A stretch of 25,313 nt of DNA, taken from the NCBI RefSeq assembly GCF_000003605.2, contig NW_003153118.1:1-25313 (forward strand), written 5' to 3'. A model generated the notes under the pieces. That model did not search any database. It was given only the letters and a program-made list of their open reading frames with translations, and was not told the DNA's origin. The translations under genes and the position numbers were made by a program. Positions 1-10,080 of the stretch are shown here, piece by piece. The DNA is from Saccoglossus kowalevskii. Lineage: Eukaryota; Hemichordata; Enteropneusta; Harrimaniidae. The first letter of the stretch is position 1; each line of letters starts with the position of its first letter.

Positions 1-70
1 GACATTCACTACAAGTGATATTATGTGGTACGTATGACATTCACTACAAGTGATATTATGTGGCACGCAT

Positions 71-377
71 GACATTCGCTAGTAGTGATATTATGTGGTA
101 TGCATGACATTTGCTGTGAGTGATATTACGTGATATGTGTGATATTCAATGTGATATTATGTGATATGCGTGTCATATGCTGTGAGTGATATTATGTGGT
201 ATGCATGACATTCGCTACGAGTGATATTATGTGGCATGCATGACATTCGCTAGTAGTGATATTATGTGGTATGCATGACATTTGCTGTGAGTGATATTAC
301 GTGATATGTGTGATATTCAATGTGATATTCTGTGATATGCGTGTCATATGCTGTGAGTGATGTTACGTGGTAAGCGT
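71..377. repeat. Divergent monomer doublet in E copy 1
   Basis: This is the most diverged sequence of the array. It holds two 31-bp monomers (141-171 and 312-342) spaced 171 bp apart, that is four 35-bp monomers plus one 31-bp monomer. Both begin GATATTCAATGTGATATT and are followed by GTCATATGCTGTGAG. The second differs from the first by ATTCTGTGAT in place of ATTATGTGAT. The segment starts at a GACATTCGCTAGTAG monomer and ends at GGTAAGCGT. Confidence 0.9.
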
Positions 378-972
378 GACATTCGCTACAAGTGATATTA
401 TAAGGTATGCTTGACATTCGCTACAAGTGATATTATGCGGTGTGCATGAAATTCGCTACGAGTGATATTATGTGGTATGCATGACATCCACTACAAGTGA
501 TATTATGTGGCATGCATGACATTCGCTACAAGTGATATTATGTGGTATGCATGACATTCGCTACGAGTGATATTATGTGGTATGCATGACATTCGCTACG
601 AGTGATATTATGTGGTATGCATGACATTCGCTACGAGTGATATTATGTGGTATGCATGACATTCGCTACGAGTGATATTATGTGGTATGCATGACATCCA
701 CTACAAGTGATATTATGTGGCATGCATGACATTCGCTACAAGTGATATTATGTGGTATGCATGACATTTGCTACGAGTGATATTATGTGGTATGCATGAC
801 ATTCGCACCGAGTGATATTATGAGGTATGCATGACATCCACTACAAGTGATATTATGTGGTATGCTTGACATTCGCTACGAGTGGTATTATGAGGTATGC
901 ATGACATCCACTACAAGTGATATTATGTGGCATGCATGACATTCGCTACAAATGATATTATCTGGTATGCAT

Positions 973-1010
973 GACATTCGCTACAAGTGGTGATATTATC
1001 TGGTATGCAT
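973..1010. repeat. 38-bp monomer variant
   Basis: A 3-bp insertion gives CTACAAGTGGTGATATT where the standard monomer has CTACAAGTGATATT. The same variant occurs at the corresponding place in other E copies: 3511-3548, 5705-5742, 11904-11941 and 20785-20822. The E fragment at 8061-8486 ends just before this point and lacks it. Confidence 0.92.
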
Positions 1011-1335
1011 GACATTCACTGCAAGTGATATTATGTGGTATGCATGACATTCACTGCTAGTGATATTATGTGGCATGCATGACATTCGCTACAAGTGATA
1101 TTATGTGGTATGCACAACATTCACTGCAAGTGATATTATGTGGTATGCACGACATTCACTGCAAGTGATATTATGTGGCATGCATGATATTCGCTACAAG
1201 TGATATGTGGTACGCATGACATTCGCTACAAGTGATATTATGTGGCATGCATGACATTCACTACAAGTGATATTATGTGGTATGCATGATATTCACTGCA
1301 AGTAATATTATGTGGCATGCATGTCTTTCGCTACA

Positions 1336-1440
1336 AGTAATATTATGTGGCATGCATGACATTCACTACAAGTGATATTATGTGGCATGCATGATATTCA
1401 CTGCAAGTAATATTATGTGGTATGCATGACATTCGCTACG
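1336..1440. repeat. Linking satellite monomers
   Basis: Ordinary 35-bp monomers, mixing GGCATGCAT and GGTATGCAT types, connect E copy 1 to the left edge of E copy 2. I see nothing other than satellite here. Confidence 0.75.
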
Positions 1441-1634
1441 AGTGATATTATGTGGCACGCATGACATTCACTACAAGAGATATAACGTGGTACGCATGAC
1501 ATTCGGTACAAGTGATATTATGTGGCATGCATGACATTCGCTACAAGTGATATTATGTGGCATGCATGACATTCGCTAGTAATGCTATTATGTGGTATGC
1601 ATGAAATTCGCTACAAGTGATATGTGGCATGTAT

Positions 1635-1803
1635 GACATTTGGTACAAGTGATATATGGTACGCATGACATTCGCTACAAGTGATATTATGTGGTATGCA
1701 TGACATTCGCTACAAGTGATATTATGTGGTACGCATGACATTCGCTACAATTGATATTATGTGGCATGCATGACATTTGGTACAAGTGATATGTGGTACG
1801 CAT
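1635..1803. repeat. Two 32-bp monomers that open minus-strand frames
   Basis: The monomers at 1635-1666 and 1772-1803 have a 3-bp deletion (GTGATATGTGG instead of GTGATATTATGTGG; the first reads GTGATATATGG) and TTGGTACAAG instead of TTCGCTACAAG. Read on the minus strand, the deletion removes a TAA and the substitution removes a TAG. This creates frames of 62-63 codons at 1553-1741 and 1687-1878. The repeated composition and absence of coding context argue against a protein. Confidence 0.9.
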
Positions 1804-2713
1804 GACATTCGCTACAAGTGATATTATGTGGTATGCATGACATTCGCTACAAGTGATATTATGTGGTACGCATGACATTCACTAAAAGTGATATTATGTG
1901 GCACGCATGACATTCGCTACATGTGATATTATGTGGCATGCATGACGTTCGCTACAAGTGATACTATGTGGTATGCATGACATTCGCTACAAGTGATATT
2001 ATGTGGCATGCATGACATTTGCTACAAGTGATATTATGTGGTACGCATGACATTCGCTGCAAGTGATGTTATGTGGTACGCATGACATTCACTACAAGTG
2101 ATATTATGTGGCATGCATGACATCCACTACAAGTGATATTATGTGGCATGCATGACATTCGCTACAAGTGATATTATGTAGTATGCATGACATTCACTGC
2201 AAGTGATATTATGTGGTATGCATGACATTCACTACAAGTGATATTATGTGGCATGCATGACATTCGCTACAAGTGATATTATGTGGTATGCATGACATTC
2301 ACTGCAAGTGATATTATGTGGCATGCATGATATTCGCTACAAGTGATATTATGTGGTATGCATGACATTCACTACAAGTGATATTATGTGGCATGCATGA
2401 CATTTGCTACAAGTAATATTATGTGGTATGCATGACATTCACTACAAGTGATATTATGTGGAATGCATGACATTCGCTACAAGTGATATTATGTGGTACG
2501 CATGACATTCACTACAAGTGATATTATGTGGTACGTATGACATTCACTACAAGTGATATTATGTGGCATGCATGACATTTGATACAAGTGATATTATGCG
2601 GTACGCATGACATTCACTACAAGTGATATTATGTGGCATGCATGACATTCACTACAAGTGATATTATGTGGTACGTATGACATTCACTACAAGTGATATT
2701 ATGTGGCACGCAT

Positions 2714-3020
2714 GACATTCGCTAGTAGTGATATTATGTGGTATGCATGACATTTGCTGTGAGTGATATTACGTGATATGTGTGATATTCAATGTGATAT
2801 TATGTGATATGCGTGTCATATGCTGTGAGTGATATTATGTGGTATGCATGACATTCGCTACGAGTGATATTATGTGGCATGCATGCCATTCGCTAGTAGT
2901 GATATTATGTGGTATGCATGACATTTGCTGTGAGTGATATTACGTGATATGTGTGATATTCAATGTGATATTCTGTGATATGCGTGTCATATGCTGTGAG
3001 TGATGTTACGTGGTAAGCGT
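2714..3020. repeat. Divergent monomer doublet in E copy 2
   Basis: The 31-bp monomers lie at 2784-2814 and 2955-2985, 171 bp apart, exactly 2,643 bp from those of copy 1. The second again has the ATTCTGTGAT form. A GCATGCCATTCGC substitution near 2884 is private to this copy among those compared. Confidence 0.9.
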
Positions 3021-3870
3021 GACATTCGCTACAAGTGATATTATAAGGTATGCTTGACATTCGCTACAAGTGATATTATGCGGTGTGCATGAAATTCGCT
3101 ACGAGTGATATTATGTGGTATGCATGACATTCGCTACGAGTGATATTATGTGGTATGCATGACATTCGCTACGAGTGATATTATGTGGTATGCATGACAT
3201 TCGCTACGAGTGATATTATGTGGTATGCATGACATCCACTACAAGTGATATTATGTGGCATGCATGACATTCGCTACAAGTGATATTATGTGGTATGCAT
3301 GACATTTGCTACGAGTGATATTATGTGGTATGCATGACATTCGCACCGAGTGACATTATGAGGTATGCATGACATCCACTACAAGTGATATTATGTGGTA
3401 TGCTTGACATTCGCTACGAGTGGTATTATGAGGTATGCATGACATCCACTACAAGTGATATTATGTGGCATGCATGACATTCGCTACAAATGATATTATC
3501 TGGTATGCATGACATTCGCTACAAGTGGTGATATTATGTGGTATGCATGACATTCACTGCAAGTGATATTATGTGGTATGCATGACATTCACTGCAAGTG
3601 ATATTATGTGGCATGCATGACATTCGCTACAAGTGATATTATGTGGTATACACAACATTCACTGCAAGTGATATTATGTGGTATGCACGACATTCACTGC
3701 AAGTGATATTATGTGGCATGCATGATATTCGCTACAAGTGATATTATGTGGTACGCATGACATTCGCTACAAGTGATATTATGTGGTATGCATGACATTC
3801 ACTACAAGTGATATTATGTGGTATGCATGATATTCACTGCAAGTAATATTATGTGGCATGCATGTCATTC

Positions 3871-4063
3871 ACTGCAAGTAATATTGTGCGGCATGCGCGA
3901 GATTCACTGCAAGTGATATTATGTGGCACGCATGATATTCGCTACAAGTGATATTATGTGGTATGCATGACATTCACTACAAGTGATATTATGTGGTATG
4001 CATGATATTCACTGCAAGTGATATTATGTGGCATGCATGTCATTCGCTACAAGTAATATTATG
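3871..4063. repeat. Linking satellite monomers with a diverged GTGCGGCATGCGCGAG copy
   Basis: Satellite monomers between E copy 2 and block B. The monomer near 3884-3905 has an unusual cluster of differences (ATTGTGCGGCATGCGCGAG) that I did not see elsewhere. No other content. Confidence 0.75.
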
Positions 4064-4960
4064 TGGCATGCATGACATTCACTACAAGTGATATTATGTG
4101 GTACGTATAACATTCACTACAAGTGATATTATGTGGTATGTACGACATTCACTGCAAGTGATATTATGTGGTATGCACGACATTCACTGCAAGTGATATT
4201 ATGTGGCATGCATGATATTCGCTACAAGTGATATTATGTGGTATGCATGACATTCGCTACAAGTGATATTATGTGGTATGCATGACATTCACTACAAGTG
4301 ATATTATGTGGTATGCATGATATTCACTGCAAGTGATATTATGTGGCATGCATGTCATTCGCTACAAGTAATATTATGTGGCATGCATGACATTCACTAC
4401 AAGTGATATTATGTGGCATGCATGATATTCGCTACAAGTGATATTATGTGGTATGCATGACATTCACTACAAGAGATATTACGTGGTACGCATGACATTC
4501 GGTACAAGTGATATTATGTGGCATGCATGACATTCGCTACAAGTGATATTATGTGGCATGCATGACATTCGCTAGTAATGATATTATGTGGTATGCATGA
4601 AATTCGCTACAAGTGATATGTGGTATGTATGACATTCGCTACGAGTGATATTATGTGGTATGCATGACATTCGCTACAAGTGATATTATGTGGCATGCAT
4701 GACATTTGGTACAAGTGATATGTTGTACGCATGACATTCGCTACAAGTGATATTATGTGGTATGCATGACATTCGCTACAAGTGATGTTATGTGGTACGC
4801 ATGACATTCACTAAAAGTGATATTATGTGGCACGCATGACATTCGCTACAAGTGATATTATGTGGCATGCATGACGTTCGCTACAAGTGATACTATGTGG
4901 TATGCATGACATTCGCTACAAGTGATATTATGTGGCATGCATGACATTTGCTACAAGTGA
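4064..4960. repeat. Higher-order block B (copy 1)
   Basis: Landmarks in order: GTACGTATAACATTC at 4101, TATGTACGACATTC near 4137, alternating GATATTCGC and GTCATTCGC monomers, an AAGAGATATTACGTGG monomer, a GCTAGTAATG monomer, a 32-bp monomer at 4701-4732 and an ACTAAAAGTG monomer. The left side matches 8902-9835 at an offset of 4,838 bp; past the middle the offset becomes 4,873, so this copy is one 35-bp monomer shorter. A 66-codon minus-strand frame at 4607-4807 ends at a CTA (TAG on the minus strand) in the standard GCTACAAG motif and is not considered a gene. Confidence 0.83.
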
Positions 4961-4977
4961 CATTATGTGGTACGCAT

Positions 4978-6080
4978 GACATTCACTACAAGTGATATTA
5001 TGTGGTATGCATGACATTCGCTAGTAGTGATATTATGTGGTATGCATGACATTTGCTGTGAGTGATATTACGTGATATGTGTGATATTCAATGTGATATT
5101 ATGTGATATGCGTGTCATATGCTGTGAGTGATATTATGTGGTATGCATGACATTCGCTACGAGTGATATTATGTGGCATGCATGACATTCGCTAGTAGTG
5201 ATATTATGTGGTATGCATGACATTTACTGTGAGTGATATTACGTGATATGTGTGATATTCAATGTGATATTCTGTGATATGCGTGTCATATGCTGTGAGT
5301 GATATTACGTGGTAAGCGTGACATTCGCTACAAGTGATATTATAAGGTATGCTTGACATTCGCTACAAGTGATATTATGCGGTGTGCATGAAATTCGCTA
5401 CGAGTGATATTATGTAGTATGCATGACATCCACTACAAGTGATATTATGTGGCATGCATGACATTCGCTACAAGTGATATTATGTGGTATGCATGACATT
5501 CGCTACGAGTGATATTATGTGGTATGCATGACATTCGCTACGAGTGATATTATGTGGTATGCATGACATTCGCTACGAGTGATATTATGTGGTATGCATG
5601 ACATTCGCTACGAGTGATATTATGTGGTATGCATGACATCCACTACAAGTGATATTATGTGGCATGCATGACATTCGCTACAAGTGATATTATCTGGTAT
5701 GCATGACATTCGCTACAAGTGGTGATATTATGTGGTATGCATGACATTCACTGTAAGTGATATTATGTGGTATGCATGACATTCACTACAAGTGATATTA
5801 TGCGGCATGCATGACATTCGCTACAAGTGATATTATGTGGTATGTACAACATTCACTGCAAGTGATATTATGTGGTATGCACGACATTCACTGCAAGTGA
5901 TATTATGTGGCATGCATGATATTCGCTACAAGTGATATTATGTGGTATGCATGACATTCGCTACAAGTGATATTATGTGGTATGCATGACATTCACTACA
6001 AGTGATATTATGTGGTATGCATGATATTCACTGCAAGTGATATTATGTGGCATGCATGTCATTCGCTACAAGTAATATTA
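4978..6080. repeat. Higher-order block E, right half, shortened (copy 3)
   Basis: After two ordinary monomers it contains the divergent doublet at 5013-5319 (31-bp monomers at 5083-5113 and 5254-5284), then the TAAGCGT, ATAAGGTATGC and GCGGTGTGC monomers, four CTACGAG monomers and the 38-bp monomer at 5705-5742. The TGAGGTATGC monomers found between the CTACGAG run and the 38-bp monomer in copies 1, 2 and 4 are missing here, so several monomers have been lost. From 5841 it overlaps block C. Confidence 0.85.
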
Positions 6081-6956
6081 TGTGGCATGCATGACATTCA
6101 CTACAAGTGATATTATGTGGCATGCATGATATTCGCTACAAGTAATATTATGTGGCATGCATGACATTCACTACAAGTGATATTATGTGGCACGCATGAC
6201 ATTCACTACAAGAGATATAACGTGGTACGCATGACATTCGGTACAAGTGATATTATGTGGCATGCATGACATTCGCTACAAGTAATATTATGTGCATGCA
6301 TGACATTCACTACAAGTGATATTATGTGGCATGCATGATATTCGCTACAAGTGATATTATGTGGTATGCATGACATTCACTACAAGTGATATTATGTGGT
6401 ATGCATGATATTCACTGCAAGTGATATTATGTGGCATGCATGTCATTCGCTACAAGTAATATTATGTGGCATGCATGACATTCACTACAAGTGATATTAT
6501 GTGGTATGCACGACATTCACTGCAAGTGATATTATGTGGCATGCATGATATTCGCTACAAGTGATATTATGTGGTATGCATGACATTCGCTACAAGTGAT
6601 ATTATGTGGTATGCATGACATTCACTACAAGTGATATTATGTGGTATGCATGATATTCACTGCAAGTGATATTATGTGGCATGCATGTCATTCGCTACAA
6701 GTAATATTATGTGGCATGCATGACATTCACTACAAGTGATATTATGTGCCACGCATGACATTCACTACAAAAGATATTACGTGGTACGCATGACATTCGG
6801 TACAAGTGATATTATGTGGCATACATGACATTCGCTACAAGTGATATTATGTGGCATGCATGACATTCGCTAGTAATGATATTATGTGGTGTGCATGACA
6901 TTCGCTACAAGTGATATTATGTGGCATGCATGACATTTGGTACAAGTGATATGTGG
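5841..6956. repeat. Higher-order block C (copy 1)
   Basis: This segment matches 23454-24570 with an offset of 17,613 bp, becoming 17,614 after a single-base deletion near 6294 (ATTATGTGCATGC). Shared rare variants include TATGTACAACATTC at the left edge, ATTATGTGCCACGCATG near 6744, CTACAAAAGATATTACG near 6767, GGCATACATGAC near 6819 and GTGGTGTGCATGAC near 6887. The match ends inside the 32-bp monomer at 6932-6963, where this copy continues into GTACGCATGACATTC and the other into GTATGCATGAAATTC. It looks like a recent long-distance copy of about 1.1 kb. Confidence 0.85.
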
Positions 6957-7279
6957 TACGCATGACATTCGCTACAAGTGATATTATGTGGTATGCATGA
7001 CATTCGCTACAAGCGATATTATGTGGTACGCATGACATTCACTAAAAGTGATATTATGTGGCATGCATGACGTTCGCTACAAGTGATACTTTGTGGTATG
7101 CATGACATTCGCTACAAGTGATATTATGTGGCATGCATGACATTTGCTACAAGTGATATTATGTGGTATGCATGACATTCGCTACAAGTGATATTATGTG
7201 GCATGCATGACGTTCGCTACAAGTGATACTTTGTGGTATGCATGACATTCGCTACAAGTGATATTATGTGGCATGCATG
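6957..7279. repeat. Satellite with an internal 140-bp duplication
   Basis: An ATGACGTTCGC plus GATACTTTGTGG monomer pair occurs at about 7068 and again 140 bp later at about 7208, meaning four monomers were duplicated. The same 140-bp duplication is present at 18421 and 18561. The minus-strand frame 6847-7038 overlaps the left edge and depends on the 32-bp monomer at 6932-6963. No other content. Confidence 0.8.
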
Positions 7280-7900
7280 ACATTCGCTAGTAATGATATT
7301 ATGTGGTATGCATGAAATTCGCTACAAGTGATATGTGGTATGTATGACATTCGCTACGAGTGATATTATGTGGTATGCATGACATTCGCTACAAGTGATA
7401 TTATGTGGCATGCATGACATTTGGTACAAGTGATATGTGGTACGCATGACATTCGCTACAAGTGATATTATGCGGTACGCATGACATTCACTAAAAGTGA
7501 TATTATGTGACATGCATGACATTCGCTACAAGTGATATTATGTGGCATGCATGACGTTCACTACAAGTGATACTATGTGGTATGCATGACATTCGCTACA
7601 AGTGATATTATGTGGCATGCATGAAATTTGCTACAAGTGATATTATGTGGTACGCATGACATTCGCTGCAAGTGATATTATGTGGTATGCATGATATTCA
7701 CTGCAAGTGATATTATGTGGCATGCATGTCATTCACTACAAGTGATATGTGGTATGCATGACATTCGCTACGAGTGATATTATGTGGTATGCATGATATT
7801 CACTGCAAGTGATATTATGTGGCATGCATGTCATTCGCTACAAGTAATATTATGTGGCATGCACGATATTCGCTACAAGTGATATTATGTGGTATGCATG
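7280..7900. repeat. Higher-order block D (copy 1)
   Basis: Matches 12290-12910 at an offset of 5,010 bp, and 22771-23391. Landmarks: GCTAGTAATG, a GAAATTCGC monomer followed by GTGATATGTGG, a 32-bp monomer at 7416-7447, TATGCGGTACGC, TATGTGACATGC near 7504, GATACTATG, GAAATTTGC and a short GTGATATGTGG monomer near 7742. This copy reads GTCATTCAC where copies 2 and 3 read GTCATCCAC. Confidence 0.83.
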
Positions 7901-8060
7901 ACATTCGCTACAAGTGATATTATGTGGTATGCATGACATTCACTACAAGTGATATGTGGTATGTATGAAATTCGCTACGAGTGATATTATGTGGTATGCA
8001 TGACATTCGCTACTAGTGATATTATGTGGCATGCATGACATTCGCTACAAGTGATATTAT
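7901..8060. repeat. Linking satellite monomers
   Basis: A few monomers, including a short GTGATATGTGG one, separate block D from an E fragment. Nothing else is visible. Confidence 0.75.
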
Positions 8061-8486
8061 GTAGTATACATGACATTCGCTACGAGTGATATTATGTGGT
8101 ATGCATGACATTCGCTACGAGTGATATTATGTGGTATGCATGACATTCGCTACGAGTGATATTATGTGGTATGCATGACATTCGCTACGAGTGATATTAT
8201 GTGGTATGCATGACATCCACTACAAGTGATATTATGTGGCATGCATGACATTCGCTACAAGTGATATTATGTGGTATGCATGACATTTGCTACGAGTGAT
8301 ATTATGTGGTATGCATGACATTCGCTCCGAGTGATATTATGAGGTATGCATGACATCCACTACAAGTGATATTATGTGGTATGCTTGACATTCGCTACGA
8401 GTGATATTATGAGGTATGGATGACATCCACTACAAGTGATATTATGTGGCATGCATGACATTCGCTACAAGTGATATTATCTGGTA
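8061..8486. repeat. Fragment of block E (CTACGAG run to TCTGGTATGC)
   Basis: Matches 11473-11898 at an offset of 3,412 bp, from GTAGTATACATGAC through four CTACGAG monomers, TGACATCCAC monomers, GCTCCGAG, TGAGGTATGC and ATGAGGTATGGATG to ATCTGGTATGC. It begins after and ends before the diagnostic doublet and 38-bp monomer, so it is an internal piece of E copied alone. GCTCCGAG and GTATGGATG are shared with copies 4 and 5, whereas copies 1 and 2 have GCACCGAG and GTATGCATG; that groups the fragment with the former. Confidence 0.83.
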
Positions 8487-8901
8487 TGCATGACATTCAC
8501 TGCAAGTGATATTATGTGGTATGCACGACATTCACTGCAAGTGATATTATGTGGCATGCATGATATTCGCTACAAGTGATATTATGTGGTATGCATGACA
8601 TTCGCTACAAGTGATATTATGTGGTATGCATGACATTCACTACAAGTGATATTATGTGGTATGCATGATATTCGGTACAAGTGATATTATGTGGCATGCA
8701 TGACATTCGCTACAAGTAATATTATGTGGCATGCATGACATTCACTACAAGTGATATTATGTGGCATGCATGATATTCGCTACAAGTGATATTATGTGGT
8801 ATGCATGACATTCACTACAAGTGATATTATGTGGTATGCATGATATTCACTGCAAGTGATATTATGTGGCATGCATGTCAATCGCTACAAGTAATATTAT
8901 G
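8487..8901. repeat. Linking satellite monomers
   Basis: Alternating GGCATGCATGATATTCGC and GGTATGCATGACATTC monomers resemble the repeating pattern inside blocks B and C. A GATATTCGGTACAAG monomer near 8667 is unusual. Only satellite is present. Confidence 0.75.
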
Positions 8902-9835
8902 TGGCATGCATGACATTCACTACAAGTGATATTATGTGGTACGTATAACATTCACTACAAGTGATATTATGTGGTATGTACGACATTCACTGCAAGTGAT
9001 ATTATGTGGTATGCACGACATTCACTGTAAGTGATATTATGTGGCATGCATGATATTCGCTACAAGTGATATTATGTGGTATGCATGACATTCGCTACAA
9101 GTGATATTATGTGGTATGCATGACATTCACTACAAGTGATATTATGTGGTATGCATGATATTCACTGCAAGTGATATTATGTGGCATGCATGTCATTCGC
9201 TACAAGTAATATTATGTGGCATGCATGACATTCACTACAAGTGATATTATGTGGCATGCATGATATTCGCTACAAGTGATATTATGTGGTATGCATGACA
9301 TTCACTACAAGTGATATTATGTGTCACGCATGACATTCACTACAAGAGATATTACGTGGTACGCATGACATTCGGTACAAGTGATATTATGTGGCATGCA
9401 TGACATTCGCTACAAGTGATATTATGTGGCATGCATGACATTCGCTAGTAATGATATTATGTGGTATACATGAAATTCGCTACAAGTGATATGTGGTATG
9501 TATGACATTCGCTACGAGTGATATTATGTGGTGTGCATGACATTCGCTACAAGTGATATTATGTGGCATGCATGACATTTGGTACAAGTGATATGTGGTA
9601 CGCATGACATTCGCTACAAGTGATATTATGTGGTATGCATGACATTCGCTACAACCGATATTATGTGGTACGCATGACATTCACTAAAAGTGATATTATG
9701 TGGCACGCATGACATTCGCTACAAGTGATATTATGTGGCATGCATGACGTTCGCTACAAGTGATACTTTGTGGTATGCATGACATTCGCTACAAGTGATA
9801 TTATGTGGCATGCATGACATTTGCTACAAGAGATA
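8902..9835. repeat. Higher-order block B (copy 2)
   Basis: Matches 17575-18508 at an offset of 8,673 bp and the right part of 13081-13735 at 3,893 bp. Landmarks: GTACGTATAACATTC at 8939, TATGTACGAC, ATTATGTGTCACGC near 9316 (GTGCCACGC in copies 3 and 4), GGTATACATGAAATTC, a 32-bp monomer at 9574-9605 and GATACTTTGTGG. The 66-codon minus-strand frame at 9480-9680 arises from that 32-bp monomer. A CTACAACCGATATT variant near 9651 is private to this copy. Confidence 0.85.
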
Positions 9836-10080
9836 TTATGTGGTATGCATGACATTCGCTAGTAGTGATATTATGTGGTATGCATGACATTTGCTGTGAG
9901 TGATATTACGTGATATGTGTGATATTCAATGTGATATTATGTGATATGCGTGTCATATGCTGTGAGTGATATTATGTGGTATGCATGACATTCGCTACGA
10001 GTGATATTATGTGGTATGCATGACATTCGCTACGAGTGATATTATGTGGTATGCATGACATTTGCTACGAGTGATATTAT
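9836..10080. repeat. Single divergent monomer followed by CTACGAG monomers
   Basis: The divergent segment begins at 9851 and has only one 31-bp monomer (9921-9951), of the ATTATGTGAT type, so the second member of the doublet is absent. It is followed directly by two CTACGAG monomers and a TTTGCTACGAG monomer. The same arrangement recurs at 13736-13975, 3,893 bp downstream, which shows that the loss predates that duplication. Confidence 0.85.

Larger units (their letters stand above)
1..1335. repeat. Higher-order block E, right half (copy 1)
   Basis: This stretch matches 2644 onward, 10932 onward and 19813 onward, position 1 aligning to each of those bases. Landmarks in order are the divergent doublet at 71-377, a TAAGCGTGACATT monomer, an ATAAGGTATGCTTGAC monomer, a GCGGTGTGCATGAAATT monomer, a run of CTACGAG monomers, TGAGGTATGC monomers, a 38-bp monomer at 973-1010 and a TGCACAACATTC monomer near 1110. 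The left half would lie outside the window. Compared with the copy at 2644 it retains three extra monomers (105 bp) just before the CTACGAG run. Confidence 0.88.
1441..3870. repeat. Higher-order block E, nearly whole (copy 2)
   Basis: The left part carries AAGAGATATAACGTGG, a GTAATGCTATTATG monomer (near 1581), 32-bp monomers at 1635-1666 and 1772-1803, an ACTAAAAGTG monomer at 1881 and an ATGACGTTCGC monomer near 1943. The right part, from 2644, carries the divergent doublet, the CTACGAG run and the 38-bp monomer. It corresponds to about 18676-21170 at an offset of 17,236 bp on the left (the GTAATGCTATT variant, 1581 to 18817) and 17,169 bp after 1881. The difference is a net gain of 67 bp (35 plus 32) in this copy. 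Relative to E copy 1 it lacks 105 bp before the CTACGAG run. Confidence 0.87.
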
